Below, one piece after another: positions 1 through 11,300 of a DNA stretch of 64,000 bases (its first letter is position 1; the number at the start of each line of letters is the position of its first letter). Source of the stretch: JBGAJN01 sp044224905 (GTDB taxonomy: Bacteria; Verrucomicrobiota; Verrucomicrobiia; Limisphaerales; JBGAJN01); the NCBI GenBank assembly GCA_044224905.1, contig JBGAJN010000001.1, positions 1,922,001 to 1,986,000 on the forward strand. Reading direction: 5' to 3'. The notes beneath the pieces were generated by a model, which saw nothing but the letters and a program-made list of their open reading frames with translations, ran no database searches and had not been told where the DNA came from. A program made the position numbers and the translations under genes.

Positions 1-2
1 CG

Positions 3-3000
3 CTCAACACCTGGAATCTCGTCGCGCAAAATGAAGCGCCCGTCGCACGCAACGGCATCGCGACGAGCACTAACAACGCGCCCGTGGACGTCGACCTGCG
101 CAACCTCGCCAGCGACGACTGGACGTATCCGAACAACCTCGCCTTCGCCGTGAGCCTCGCGCAGGGCGGCTCCGTGACGCTGCTCGGCGACGGCCACACC
201 GCGCGCTTCACGCTGCTGACGAACTTCGCCGGCGACGTGAGTTTTGATTTCACCGCCACCGACGAGGGCGCGCTCACGAGCGCACCGGCCACAATCACCA
301 TCGGCGTCGCGCCCGTGACCTACGTGTGGACGAACCTCGCGGGCGGCAACTGGAGCGCGGGCGGGAACTGGAGCAACGGCATCGCGCCGTTGAGCAGCCA
401 CGGCACGCGCGTCGAGTTCTTCACCGGCGCGGCGCTCGCCGGCGTGACGCTCACGGCGACCAACGACGTGGCGAATCCGCTCCTGCTCAACTCGCTCACG
501 CTCGGCGGCACCAGCGCGAGCACCAACGCCATCGCCCTCGCCGGTGCGCCGCTCACGCTCGCCGCCAACGGCCTCACGCCCCCGAGTGTCACGCTCGCGG
601 CCTCGACCGCGCCAGTGAGCTACACGATTTCCAACGCCCTCACGCTCGCCGATGACACGACGTTCTTCGCGAACAACTCCGGCTCGTTCAACTTCGCCGG
701 CCCCATCGGCGGCCCCGGCGGACTCACGCGGAGCAACACCTTCAGCACGCTGATTCTCTCCGGGAGCAATTCCTACGTCGGCCCGACCGTGATTCTCGGC
801 GGCACGTTGCAGATTGGCAACGGCGGGTCGTCCGGTTCGCTTGGCGCGGGCGATGTGTTGAACAGCGGCACGCTCCGCCTCGCGCGCGCCGGCACGCTTT
901 CCGTGCCGAACAACATTTCCGGCACGGGCGCGCTCGCCGTGGCCGCGCCGACGAGCAGCGACCTCGTCGAGCTTTCCGGCAACAACACGTTCACCGGCAC
1001 CGTGAATGTGAACGGCGGCAGTCTCCGCATCAGCGACGCTTCGCAGCTCGGTGATGGCACGAAGAATGTCGTGGTCGCCGGAGCGAGCGCCACGTTGCGG
1101 CTCGACGGCAGCGCGGGCGACATCACGTTGCCGGCGGAGTTCAGCGTCGTCACCAGCAACCCCAACGGCGCACTGCTCAATGAAGCGGGCGACAACACCA
1201 TCGCCGGCAACGTCACGCTCACGTCAGGCGCGGGCAGTTCGCGCTTCACCGTGGCGAACGGCACCCTGACCATCCTCGGCGACATCGCCCCGAACGTCAC
1301 CGGACGCGGCCTCGACCTGCGCGGCGCCGCGAACGGTTTCATTTTCGGAAATGTCACCGACGGTCCGGGCACGAACTTCCTGACCGGGCTCGCGAAGAAC
1401 GACGCCGGCTCGTGGACGCTTTCCGGCAGCAACGCCTACACCGGCCCGACCACCGTCAGCGGCGGCTCGCTCATCATCAACGGCAGCCTCACCAGCCCGA
1501 CCAACGTGACCGTCGGCACTTCCGGTCGGCTCGCGGGTGGCGGCACGATTGCTGCGACGACGGCTGTGCTTGGCCAGCTCGCGCCCGGCGACCGCTTCGG
1601 CACGATGACCTTCGCGAGCAACCTCACGCTCGGCTCCGCGAGCCGCTTGCAATGGGAACTCGGCAGCAACTCGCTCGCGAGCGCCGACCGCGTCGCCGCC
1701 ACGAGCGTCACGGTGACGAACGGCGCGAAGGTGGACGTGCTGCTCAACAGCCCCGTTAGCGCGGTGAATTTCCTCCACGCCTTCTGGCGCACGAACCGTG
1801 CGTGGCCCGTGCTCAACGCGAGTGCGCTCACCGGCGCGTTCGCGCTCGGCACTAACAGCACTGACGCCGGCGGCCGGCTTGCGGCGATTTACGGCGCGTT
1901 CTCGCTCACCAACACGGCGACCAACGTGAGCCTGTTCTGGACTGCGCTGCCCGGCTTTCCCGTCATTAACGATCCGACCGTCACCATCCTCGCGCCCGCG
2001 ACAAATCCGTTCGCGCTACCCGCGGGCGTCTTCAGTTTGAAAATCATCGCGAGCGTGAACAACAACGGCGGCTCCAATCTCACGACGAGATGGTCGGTCG
2101 CCTCGGCTCCTGATGGTGCGGCGGCGACGTTCGCGAACGCGAGCGCGACCAACACCACGGTGCAGTTTTCCGACCCGGGCGATTACTTGCTGCGGCTCAC
2201 GGCCTCAAACGAAGTTGGCACCGGCCGCGCGGACCTGCTCGTCACCGTGAGCGACAATCCGCCGTGGCGCCAGACGCGCATCACGTTCACGAACTACACG
2301 CGCAGCGAGCCGCTGACGAATTTCCCGGTGCTCATCACGCTCGGCACGAACGTGCCCGGTTTCAACTACGCCGATTTCCTTTCGCCCGACGGCGAAGACC
2401 TGCGCGTGTTGAGCGCGGAAGGCAGCGCGGAGTTGAACTACGAAATTGATGAGTGGAATCCCGCCGGTCTTTCGCGCGTCTGGGTGCAGGTGCCGGTCTT
2501 CACGAACAACGCCGCCGTGCTCGCGCGTTGGGGCAACCCGACCGCGGCCGACGCGCCCGCGTATACGACCGACGGCTCGACGTGGAGCAACGGGTTCATC
2601 GGCGTGTGGCATCTGCGCGAGACCAACGGCGCCCATTTCGATTCCTCGCCAAACCTCACGACCTCGCGCGTCGCGCAAGTCACCGCGCAAGGCACTGCGA
2701 CCGGAATCGTGGGCGGTGCGGACAGTTTCAACGGCACCGGGGATTACGTGAGTCTGCCCGACATGGGCACCAACGCGCGCGTGACCGTCGAGGGCTGGTT
2801 CTTCCTCAACGGCGTGCCCGGCGGTGGCGACAACGGCCTGATTTCCTCCGACCCGTGGAGCGCGGGCATCGTGCATTTCAAGACGAGCAGCAATCTGCAA
2901 CTCAAGGCGCAGATCAACAGCGCCGGCACGGTGAACTCGGCCAACAACCTTCTCTCCGTGAGCAACTGGTTTTACGCCGCCTACACCGTGGCGGGCGGCG

Positions 3001-3761
3001 GCGCGACCGATTTCAAAACGTGGTTCAACGCCGCGCTCGTCGGCAGTTCGACTGGCTCGACCAACAACGTCCTGACGGACGTGAACCTCGCGCGCGAATA
3101 CAGCGGCCGTTACCTCAACGCGCGCGCGGACGAAGTGCGCATCTCGTCCGTGGCGCGCTCCTCGAACTGGCTCTGGGCCACGTATCAGACGATCGCGTCC
3201 AACGCAGCGTTCGCGACCTACGCCGCCGTCTTCTCGCCGACGAACAACCCGCCCGCGCTCGCGACCAATGCCAACCGCACCGTTGCCATCGGCCAGTGGC
3301 TGGTCGTCACCAACTCCGCTATAGACGCCGATGCGCCACCGCAGTCGCTGACTTTCAGCCTGCTTAACCCGCCCGCGAACGCGGCCGTGGATGCGAACAC
3401 GGGCGTTCTCGCCTGGCGCGTGCCGGCCGCGCTCGCCGGCACGACTAACCCCATCACCGTGCTCGTCTTCGACAACGGCTCCCCCGGTCTGGTCGCGACG
3501 CAAAGCTTCCTCGTCACCGTCCCACCGCTGACGAACCCACCCGTCGGCTCCGCATTGAAACTCACGAATGGCCAGTGGCAGTTCACCCTTACAGGCCCCG
3601 CCGGCCCCGACTACATCGTGCAAGCCTCCACCAATCTCGCCAACCCGGCATCGTGGACGAATCTGCTGGTGACCAACGTGCCGTCGGTCCCCTTCAACTG
3701 GACCGATACGAACGCCGGCAGTTTTCTCAAACGCTTCTACCGTGTGCTGCTCGGGCCATAG
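3..3761 (+). CDS. Giant secreted beta-strand-repeat/DUF2341/LamG protein, 5' end cut by window edge
   Basis: The reading frame is open to the window edge; the GTG at 84 is only an internal valine codon, so the true start lies outside. The visible part begins with a short beta-rich stretch. It continues with autotransporter-associated beta-strand repeats (Gly/Asn/Ser/Thr-rich units with 'SGSNSYVGPT' and 'LSGSNAYTGPTTVSGG', to about residue 500). A DUF2341-like module follows near residue 730 (WRQTRITFTN... LRVLSAEG), then a concanavalin/LamG_3-like module ('GVWHLRETNGAHFDSSP', 'TVEGWFFLNG', about 830-1010), then an Ig/cadherin-like module. The C-terminus has the 'YIVQASTNLANPASW' segment and ends FLKRFYRVLLGP, as two other large proteins here do. 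Such proteins are inferred to be secreted and to act at the cell surface, probably on polysaccharide. Substrate and partners are not visible. Module names are from motif reading; overall type is fairly certain, function is not. Confidence 0.85.
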   Translation, partial: LNTWNLVAQNEAPVARNGIATSTNNAPVDVDLRNLASDDWTYPNNLAFAVSLAQGGSVTLLGDGHTARFTLLTNFAGDVSFDFTATDEGALTSAPATITIGVAPVTYVWTNLAGGNWSAGGNWSNGIAPLSSHGTRVEFFTGAALAGVTLTATNDVANPLLLNSLTLGGTSASTNAIALAGAPLTLAANGLTPPSVTLAASTAPVSYTISNALTLADDTTFFANNSGSFNFAGPIGGPGGLTRSNTFSTLILSGSNSYVGPTVILGGTLQIGNGGSSGSLGAGDVLNSGTLRLARAGTLSVPNNISGTGALAVAAPTSSDLVELSGNNTFTGTVNVNGGSLRISDASQLGDGTKNVVVAGASATLRLDGSAGDITLPAEFSVVTSNPNGALLNEAGDNTIAGNVTLTSGAGSSRFTVANGTLTILGDIAPNVTGRGLDLRGAANGFIFGNVTDGPGTNFLTGLAKNDAGSWTLSGSNAYTGPTTVSGGSLIINGSLTSPTNVTVGTSGRLAGGGTIAATTAVLGQLAPGDRFGTMTFASNLTLGSASRLQWELGSNSLASADRVAATSVTVTNGAKVDVLLNSPVSAVNFLHAFWRTNRAWPVLNASALTGAFALGTNSTDAGGRLAAIYGAFSLTNTATNVSLFWTALPGFPVINDPTVTILAPATNPFALPAGVFSLKIIASVNNNGGSNLTTRWSVASAPDGAAATFANASATNTTVQFSDPGDYLLRLTASNEVGTGRADLLVTVSDNPPWRQTRITFTNYTRSEPLTNFPVLITLGTNVPGFNYADFLSPDGEDLRVLSAEGSAELNYEIDEWNPAGLSRVWVQVPVFTNNAAVLARWGNPTAADAPAYTTDGSTWSNGFIGVWHLRETNGAHFDSSPNLTTSRVAQVTAQGTATGIVGGADSFNGTGDYVSLPDMGTNARVTVEGWFFLNGVPGGGDNGLISSDPWSAGIVHFKTSSNLQLKAQINSAGTVNSANNLLSVSNWFYAAYTVAGGGATDFKTWFNAALVGSSTGSTNNVLTDVNLAREYSGRYLNARADEVRISSVARSSNWLWATYQTIASNAAFATYAAVFSPTNNPPALATNANRTVAIGQWLVVTNSAIDADAPPQSLTFSLLNPPANAAVDANTGVLAWRVPAALAGTTNPITVLVFDNGSPGLVATQSFLVTVPPLTNPPVGSALKLTNGQWQFTLTGPAGPDYIVQASTNLANPASWTNLLVTNVPSVPFNWTDTNAGSFLKRFYRVLLGP
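3696..3761 (+). repeat. Conserved C-terminal tail module, copy 1
   Basis: Codes for the tail that starts NWTDTNAGSF and ends FLKRFYRVLLGP plus stop. The same roughly 66-nt piece closes genes ending at 12037 and 17715, and a frameshifted copy closes the remnant ending at 8281. DNA identity between the copies is high by eye, with mainly third-position changes. Confidence 0.85.
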
Positions 3762-3845
3762 ACAACTCGATGACTCCTACTCGCTTCTCCGACGATTCAA
3801 TCCCTCGGCGACTATCCGGGCTATGCCTTAACAAAACCTAGACTC

Positions 3846-6824
3846 ATGCGATTTATTGCACCTTTCCTATCGGCGTTGTGCCTGACCCACTCATTGTTCT
3901 CACAGAACGCGGAACCGTTTCCAGGATCGGCGGATTGGCTGACGCTGGATGCGAAGTCGCTTGGCAGCATCGTGGTCAGCAAGGGAACGACTCAATGGAC
4001 GAGCGAGCATGTCTTCAACGGCACGAAGTCGATCCGCTGGGACTACCAGGAGAGCGGCACGCTGACCATTCCCTGCGCGGGAGAGGCCGTGAAAAACTTC
4101 TCGGCGCTCTTCATGGCCTTTCAGGAGCTTGGATCGGGTGAACGGCGCAAGCCCTTCCGACTCGAAGTTTTGCAGGGTGAAAAGACTCTTCTCTCCGCAG
4201 AGTTTCGCACGCGCCGGGAAGGCTGGAACCGCATCGAGCTGCGTTGCGTGGCGCGTGAGAAGCGTATCGTGGATGCCTTTGGTCTGGATCGAATCGAAGG
4301 CTTGGTCGGTGCGCAGGCGGATCGCGTCCGTTTGATTGCGCCGGATGGAAAGGCGGGAGCGTTGCTCATCGGGCAGTTCCTGTTTGCCGACAAGGAACTG
4401 GTGCGCTTTGAAACCGTGGGCGAGTCGCCTCTCGTGGCTTTCACGAAGCCTCCGGCGCAACCAGTGACGGAGGCAGCGCGTCAGGCGATCCTCCGCATCG
4501 AGGCCAAGCTGGACGACGAACTGGTGTCTTTTCCGGACACGCAGTTGACGCAGTTCACCGCTGAAGAAGCGCAGAAGCGCTTCGATGATCTCCATCTGCA
4601 ACGCGCCGGGAAGACCTGGAAGGGCGTGAACGTCACCGTCGATACCGTGCAGATCAAAGGCTACATCTCGCAGGAGCGTGACTATGGCCGGCTGATGGCG
4701 TGGTATGCGATCAAGTTCCGCCGAGAGAGCGATGCGGCAGCACGCGCCGAGTTCCTCGAACGCTATCTCACGATGTTCGACTACATCACCTACATCGGTG
4801 GCACGCCGGATAGTTGGGCAGGCGGCGATGGCTACATCGAGGCGGCGTTTTTGATGCGCGATGAGTTGGCGAAGACTGGTCGTCTCACGGCAGAGCGCGC
4901 GGAGGAAATCCTCGTTCGCATGGGCGGTGCCCGCATCTACTCCGATGTCTCCGTGTATATGATGACCTTTCGCCAGCGGACTTATCGCCCCGGAGAGCAG
5001 GGTGAGAGCTGCGATTACATTCGCATGGCGATCCCGCGAATCCTGATGGCTGTCCTGCTTGCGCCGGACTCACCGGAGAAGGTGCGCGACCTCACTGTCT
5101 TTTCGCGTTGGTTGGATAAAGTGATCCTGCAGGACGCTGCGGGCGTGTGCGACACCTTCAAACCTGATGGCACTCTGTTTCATCACCAGGCATTTCAATT
5201 TGGCTATGGCAGAGGTGCGCAGATCGCGCTCTCGCGTCTTTGTTACCTGCTCTCCGGCACTCCTTTTGCGCTCCCGGAGCGGGCGCATGAGTTCCTGAGA
5301 GAGCGCACTCTTCGCGTGGCAAAGCTCGCGGTGCGCAACATCATGGCCCTCACTCAAGGCGGCAAGGAAAGCCTGACGCTGCAAACGCAGATCAACGAAA
5401 GCGCCGCGCCGTGGATGTATCTCGCACTCTCCGGCTCCCCCGATGGCAAGGAGCCGCTGGATCGCATGGTCGCGGCTGAATACCTGCGACTGAATGCCGA
5501 GCGTCCGATGCCCAATGCATCGCCGTTGCACCGCGCTTTGCTGGCGGACTGCGAGCGGCTCGGGCTGAAGGCCGCGCAAGGACCCGCGGGCTGCTTTGTG
5601 TTTCCGTATGGAGCGCTCGCAGTGCAGCGCCATGACGACTGGATGGCGCAGGTGAAGGGCTATTCCAAATACCTCTATGCCCGCGAGGCTGGCCCGATCT
5701 TTTGCTACAGCGCCTTCATCGGGAATGGCACCGTCGAAATTCTCACCCCCGAGGACTACAAGCACCATCGAGACGGCATCTACTTCCACGACATCGATCT
5801 CGGCAAACCTGGTTTTGATTGGTCGCGCTTCCCTGGGACGACAGCCGTGTTTCTCCCGCTCGACCGTTTGAAATTGAAACAGAAGAGCGGGCAAAGCGAT
5901 GACCCCTTCGTCGGTGGAGTCGAGGCTCCTGATGGCAATGGCATCTTCGTCCTCTCCCTCCACGGGCATGAGCAACTCGGGCTCGATTCCTTCCGGGCAA
6001 AGAAGTCCTGGTTCATCTTCGGCAAAAAAATGATCTGCCTCGGCAGCGGCATCACCGATCAAGTGACGGATGCAGAAACCGGGACGGTGCTCGTGCAGGA
6101 GGCTTTTGCGAAAGCCCGGTCTCCCATTCAACGCGATGGCACGGCTCTCGCCGCAGCAGACGAAATTTCCGAGCAGATAGAGAAGCCTACGACCTTCCTC
6201 GACTCTCGCGGCAATGGCTACTGGATTGCGCCAAACCAGCAGGTGACCATTCGCTCAGGCATGCAGATGTCTCGCACACTGGACGATAAGGAGCCGAGCG
6301 AAGGCCAATGGACCTCCATTTGGTTGAGCCACGGCGAGGCACCGGAGAGCAGCACTTACCACTATACCCTCAAGCCTCACTGCGGCGGGAAAGCACTGAA
6401 TGCCTTTGCTCAGAGCATGGCGAGCGCGAACCCACCCTATCGCGTGCATCAGCTCGACAAGACCGTTCACATCGTTGAGGCGATGGACAGCCACTCATTT
6501 GGCTATGCGCTCTTCGCTGCGCAGGACAGCGTGACGCACGGCCCGCTGCGGTCGGCCTCATTGCCGTGCGTGGTCTACACGAAAGCGGAAAGCGATGGCC
6601 TCAAGCTTTGCGTTGCCGATCCAAATCTGAACCTGACCGACGACCACTTTCGCAACATTGATGACTGGGGTTACAGCCGTCCCACCGTCGTCAAACTCAA
6701 GATCGCCGGTCACTGGAACTCCTCCCCCATGACGGACGTGAAGGCAAATAGCACCGGCAACGACACCGAACTGGAAATCACCTGCCGCGATGGTCTCACG
6801 CGTGTCATCCACTTGTCCAAGTAA
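3846..6824 (+). CDS. Secreted polysaccharide lyase, family 8 (chondroitin ABC lyase-like)
   Basis: A 992-residue protein with a signal peptide (MRFIAPFLSALCLTHSLFSQ). The first 200 residues match the carbohydrate-binding N-domain of chondroitin ABC lyases ('SEHVFNGTKSIRWDYQ'). An alpha/alpha-toroid catalytic region follows; around residue 445 it carries 'FKPDGTLFHHQAFQFGYGRG', which aligns with the His...Tyr catalytic segment of family PL8 (chondroitin AC/ABC and hyaluronate lyases). The C-terminal half is beta-sandwich-like, as in that family, and total length fits ABC-type lyases. By family it would cleave uronic-acid-containing glycosaminoglycans by beta-elimination outside the cytoplasm or in the periplasm. 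An SGNH hydrolase follows 39 nt downstream in the same direction and is probably co-transcribed. The family call is fairly firm; the exact substrate is inference. Confidence 0.8.
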   Translation: MRFIAPFLSALCLTHSLFSQNAEPFPGSADWLTLDAKSLGSIVVSKGTTQWTSEHVFNGTKSIRWDYQESGTLTIPCAGEAVKNFSALFMAFQELGSGERRKPFRLEVLQGEKTLLSAEFRTRREGWNRIELRCVAREKRIVDAFGLDRIEGLVGAQADRVRLIAPDGKAGALLIGQFLFADKELVRFETVGESPLVAFTKPPAQPVTEAARQAILRIEAKLDDELVSFPDTQLTQFTAEEAQKRFDDLHLQRAGKTWKGVNVTVDTVQIKGYISQERDYGRLMAWYAIKFRRESDAAARAEFLERYLTMFDYITYIGGTPDSWAGGDGYIEAAFLMRDELAKTGRLTAERAEEILVRMGGARIYSDVSVYMMTFRQRTYRPGEQGESCDYIRMAIPRILMAVLLAPDSPEKVRDLTVFSRWLDKVILQDAAGVCDTFKPDGTLFHHQAFQFGYGRGAQIALSRLCYLLSGTPFALPERAHEFLRERTLRVAKLAVRNIMALTQGGKESLTLQTQINESAAPWMYLALSGSPDGKEPLDRMVAAEYLRLNAERPMPNASPLHRALLADCERLGLKAAQGPAGCFVFPYGALAVQRHDDWMAQVKGYSKYLYAREAGPIFCYSAFIGNGTVEILTPEDYKHHRDGIYFHDIDLGKPGFDWSRFPGTTAVFLPLDRLKLKQKSGQSDDPFVGGVEAPDGNGIFVLSLHGHEQLGLDSFRAKKSWFIFGKKMICLGSGITDQVTDAETGTVLVQEAFAKARSPIQRDGTALAAADEISEQIEKPTTFLDSRGNGYWIAPNQQVTIRSGMQMSRTLDDKEPSEGQWTSIWLSHGEAPESSTYHYTLKPHCGGKALNAFAQSMASANPPYRVHQLDKTVHIVEAMDSHSFGYALFAAQDSVTHGPLRSASLPCVVYTKAESDGLKLCVADPNLNLTDDHFRNIDDWGYSRPTVVKLKIAGHWNSSPMTDVKANSTGNDTELEITCRDGLTRVIHLSK

Positions 6825-6863
6825 CCCATTCCTCGACCCCAGCCATACATTCACGATTACGAT

Positions 6864-7988
6864 ATGAATTCTGCAACCAACAGGAATGCGCGCCTGCGCT
6901 TCGGACTTCTCGCTACGACAACGGCGATTGCTTTCTTTGTGGCAACACCAAACCAAACACGGGCTCTGGATGCCAACGCGAATGCCAACCTGGAGCAGCC
7001 CTTTTGGTCCAGCAGCAAAATGGCCAACGAGCCGGTGCTCTTCATCAAAGCGACGAACGCCGTGGCTGCGGCTGGAAGCCTTCTCTTCACGCCGACCGCC
7101 AACCTGCGCGTCACTCACCCCGACCGGAAGATGATCTACGTCGAAGGTAAGGACTACATCTGGAAACCCGGGACAAGCACGATTGAACTCACGCCCTACT
7201 CAAGGATTCCGTCTCTCACCCAGGAGCTAATGAATCCGCCCGCTGGCAGCCCGAATTCGAGAGACGGGCAGTTCTTCTCGGAGCAGCACTTCTTCCACGA
7301 TCACCAGGTCATGGTGAGCTATGACCATGAGGACACTTGGCCGATCCAACCAACGGCACCGGAACCGAATCTCAGCCGCACGGTGACAAAGCTCCGGCAA
7401 AAACAATCGCTCAAAGTTGTCTCTCTCGGCGACAGCATCACGCAAGGTTACAACGCTTCCGGCTTCGTATCGGCCCCGCCGTATCAGGCACCCTATCCCA
7501 ATCTTGTCTCCGAGTCACTGAAGCGCCGGTTCTCCTGCACGACGACTTTGGTCAATCTCGCCGTCGCCGGCAAAACATCGGCTTGGGGCCTGACCCAGGT
7601 GGACATGGTTGCGAACGAGAAGCCCGATCTCGTCTTCCTAGCCTTTGGCATGAATGACACCGAGCCCGCTGCCGAGTTCCTCGACCAGATGAAGCAGCTC
7701 GTTGAGGCAGTGCAAAAGAGCTGTCCCGATTCCGACATCATCCTCGTCGCACCGATGACCAGCAACCCCGCCTTGAAACGCGGCACCACTCGCTTCCCCG
7801 AATACCGCGATGCCCTCTGGCAACTCCGAGCACCCGGCATCGCACTCGCCGATGTCACGACACCTTGGATGAAGCTGCTCAAGCACAAGCGCTTCTCCGA
7901 CTTGAGCGGCAACAACATCAACCATCCCAACGACTTCACCCACCGGCTCTACGCTTGGGTGATTCTTTCGTTGTTTCCGGAGAAGTAA
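6864..7988 (+). CDS. Secreted SGNH/GDSL-type esterase
   Basis: A 374-residue protein with an N-terminal signal segment ('LLATTTAIAFFVA...RALDA'). The C-terminal half has the SGNH blocks: block I 'VVSLGDSITQG' (catalytic Ser about residue 190), block II Gly in 'AVAGKTSAWG', block III Asn in 'FGMNDTE', and block V Asp/His in 'HPNDFTHR' near residue 355. The N-terminal 170 residues form an extra domain, often a beta-sandwich in bacterial carbohydrate esterases. It lies just downstream of the PL8-like lyase, so deacetylation of a polysaccharide or of its lyase products is the likely job (inference). All catalytic residues appear present. Confidence 0.8.
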   Translation: MNSATNRNARLRFGLLATTTAIAFFVATPNQTRALDANANANLEQPFWSSSKMANEPVLFIKATNAVAAAGSLLFTPTANLRVTHPDRKMIYVEGKDYIWKPGTSTIELTPYSRIPSLTQELMNPPAGSPNSRDGQFFSEQHFFHDHQVMVSYDHEDTWPIQPTAPEPNLSRTVTKLRQKQSLKVVSLGDSITQGYNASGFVSAPPYQAPYPNLVSESLKRRFSCTTTLVNLAVAGKTSAWGLTQVDMVANEKPDLVFLAFGMNDTEPAAEFLDQMKQLVEAVQKSCPDSDIILVAPMTSNPALKRGTTRFPEYRDALWQLRAPGIALADVTTPWMKLLKHKRFSDLSGNNINHPNDFTHRLYAWVILSLFPEK

Positions 7989-8108
7989 TCAGCTTCCCCC
8001 ATGCAACTGCTTGCCAAGCAAACCCAACCCGAAGCCTGCCTTGGTCATGAGATCTACAAAAGTGTGTTCGAGTGAGAGCCGATGGCGAACGCTCCAAATT
8101 GAGTTCCC

Positions 8109-8281
8109 ATGAAACATGCTCTCATCATCTTCACGGTCCTGCCGTTCGCTCTGCTGGAATCGGATCTTCCGGAGGACAAGGAGACGTTGCGCAACCCTCA
8201 TTCATCTACCTTTCTCAACTGGACGGCACCAAGGGTGGCAATTTCCTCAAACGCTTCTACCGCGTCCTGCTCGGGCCGTAA
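8109..8281 (+). pseudogene. Remnant minigene: signal peptide joined to the common C-terminal tail, frameshifted
   Basis: An ATG opens 'MKHALIIFTVLPFALL', a plausible signal peptide, followed by about 20 residues and 'FLNWT'. There the frame needs one extra base: the copies at 12 kb and 17.7 kb read N-W-T-D-T while this one lacks a nucleotide near 8227-8229. In the shifted frame the sequence resumes as 'GGNFLKRFYRVLLGP' and stop. With the base restored it would be a protein of only about 57 residues. It looks like a large secreted-protein gene that lost its whole middle and then a single base. A sequencing or assembly error at the single base cannot be excluded; the loss of the middle would remain. 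Confidence 0.6.
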
Positions 8282-8317
8282 TTCGCGTGACGTTTGCTCC
8301 CCATTTGCGGCATCAAG

Positions 8318-11300
8318 ATGGGGTTAGTGAACCAAATGGCCGCCCCAGTGAATTGTCTGTTCAGTTGCATCCCGTTGGCGGTGGCGCTTGCGCTGTTGGG
8401 AGTCGCCGGAGCTGACGCCGCGCCTTCCACCCCGGCGAATCTGGTTGCCACCGTCGCCCCGTTGAATGGCCAGGTCGGTCTCGTGTGGTCCGCTTCCGCC
8501 GGGGCGACCAATTACAATGTGAAGCGGTCACTGACCGCCGGTGGGCCTTACGCTTTGGCCGGTTCAACGGCGGCGACGAGCTTCACGGATACGAACGTCG
8601 TCGCCGGCACGGCCTATTTCTACGCCGTCTCCGCAGTGGATGGCACCGGCGAGAGCGCGGCGTTCAACGAGATCAGCACCACGCCCGTTATCGTCGTGGA
8701 CAACTCGGATGCGACGGGCGTGACGATTGTCGGCGCGTGGACGGCGGCAACGGGTGTGCCGGGTTTCTATGGCACGAACTATCTTTTCGACGGCAACACA
8801 GGTGCAACGGGTGGCAAGCGGGTCACGTTCTCACCCGATTTGCCTGTCGCCGGTTGGTATGATGTTTACGGACGCTGGACGACCAACGCGAACCGCGCGA
8901 GCAACACTCCCTTCGACATCGTTTCCACGCAGACCACGAACACGCTCAGCATCAACCAGCGCACGAATAGTGGTTGGATGCTGCTCGGCACGTTTTCCTT
9001 CGACGCCGGCACGAACGGCCGCGTGGTCATCCGCAACGATGGCGCCAACGGTCAGGTGATTGCCGACGCGGTGGCCTTTGTTCGCGTGGGGGTGCCGCTG
9101 GCGGATTACTCGCTGGTCACGTTCAGTGATGACTTCACGGCGCCGGTTTACTCCACGAACACGTGGGCCATCTACGACAACCGCACGAACCTCACGTCGA
9201 GCAACGGCGCGTTGCATCTCAACACGATCCTAGTCGGCACGAACTACACCTACGGCGGCCTCTACACCCGCACGGCGCAGCAACGTTTCGGCTACTACGA
9301 GACGCGGATGCAGCTCGCGCGCGACGACGGACTCAACAACGCCTTCTGGCTCTACACGCCGTTCAAAAACGACAACGGAGTGGACAAGCTGGAAGTGGAC
9401 ATCACCGAGGCGCACTTCCACAACGAGTCCCACATGAACGTGCACGACTGGAAGCCCACGCATCTATCGACGTCCGCGACGTTGCCGGTGCCGGGCATTT
9501 ATCCCGGCTTCCATACGGTCGGCTTCGAGTGGGCGCGTGACAACACGCTGCGCTGGTATTGGGACGGCGCGCTCGTACGCACGCTCGCGGCGACGAGCTT
9601 CAATGCCTTTAGCAACCTCACCCCGATGCAAGTGATGTTCAGCACGAAGGTGGTGCCCGGCTTCAGCGGCACGCCCGGGCCATTGCTGGACGGTTCGAGC
9701 ATGGACGTGGATTACGTGCGCGTTTACCAGAAGCCCGGATGGACCGGCAGCTCGAACGGCAACTGGGGAACCGCAGCCAACTGGGGCCCCGACGGCGTCC
9801 CGGCGAATGGCGACGCGGCGATCTTCAATGTCGGGTCGTCGAACACCACCGTTGCCCTCGCCGCGGACAAGGCGGTGAAGGAAATCTTTTTCAGCACGAC
9901 GAATTGTCCGGCCTACACGTTCACCTCGACGAACAAACTCATCCTGGGTGCTCTCGCGGCTGGAAGCGGCCTCGGCGGCATCCTCATCAATGGTGACGTG
10001 ACGAATGCGCAGGTGTTCAACCTGCCCGTCGTCGCCTCCAACACGCTCGCGCTCGTCAACTACAGCACCAATCCCGGGGCGACGCTGGATCTCAATTCCA
10101 ATCTCACAAGTTCGGCGACGAATCGCGCGCTGCTCTTCGGCGGCGATGGCCGGGTCAACGTGCGCGGCGCCTTATCCTCCCTCTTCAGGAACGTCACGCG
10201 CTACGACGACGGCATCACGATGCTAAGCGCCTCGAATGCCTTCACGGGCGTGCTCGACATCCAGAACGGCTCCGTGGTCATCACTACGAACGGCGCGCTG
10301 GGGGCAACCGGCAGCAATGCGGTGACGCTCGCAACCAATGGCAGCCTCGTGCTCTCGGGCAATGTGATTTATTCCGCCAACGAGGAACTGCACCTCGGCG
10401 GCGACGGCGACACTGCCGGTGGCCGGCTGGGCGCGCTTGACACTGCGAATGGAACGAACTTTGCCTTTACCGGTCCGATCTTTTGCGACACGCACGCGAC
10501 CATCGCCAACTCGGTGCCCGGTTCCCTGCTCACCGTCACCGGCCTGATGGACACGGACACCAACAGCTACAAGCTCACCTTCCAGGCCGAGGGCGACATC
10601 GTCGCCACCAACGTTATCAGCGGCGCGGGGCGGATCAAAATCATTGGCCAGGGCACGGTGTCGCTCGGGACCAACAACACCTTCATCGGGCCGACCTACG
10701 CGTTCCCGCAGACGGCGGTGTATCCGGGCGGCACGCTGATTGTGCAGGGCGATGGCATTTTCGGCGCGGCACCGCCGACGTTCAATCCGATCAACATCGA
10801 GAACAAGGGCACCCTGCGCATCGTGAGCAGCTTCACGTTGCACACCAATCGAGGGATCTCGCTGGGCCTCAACGCGGATTACGGTGAAGGGATTTTTGAG
10901 GTGCTTCCCGGGGTCACGTTCACCGTGCCGACGCCGATTGCCAACATCGGCGGACAGGGCGACGCGTTGACGAAAGCAGGCGCCGGCACGCTCGTGTTTG
11001 GCGGCACGAACACTTACACCGGCCCGACCACGATCAACGCCGGAACCCTCGTGATCACCGGCAACGAACTCATCTCCGGCAGCAGCGATCTCGTCCTGAA
11101 CGACGGCACCTTCGACCTGAATGGCTTCACCGAAACCGTCGGCGACGTGACGCTCAACAGCGGCAGCATCACCAACACCGGCGGGAGCAGCGCACAATAT
11201 CTCTCCGGCACGAGCTACACCGTGCAGAGCGGCCAGATCAGCGCGCGGTTGGGCGGGAGCGGCGCGCTCGTGAAGACGGGCGCCGGCACCGCAACCCTCA

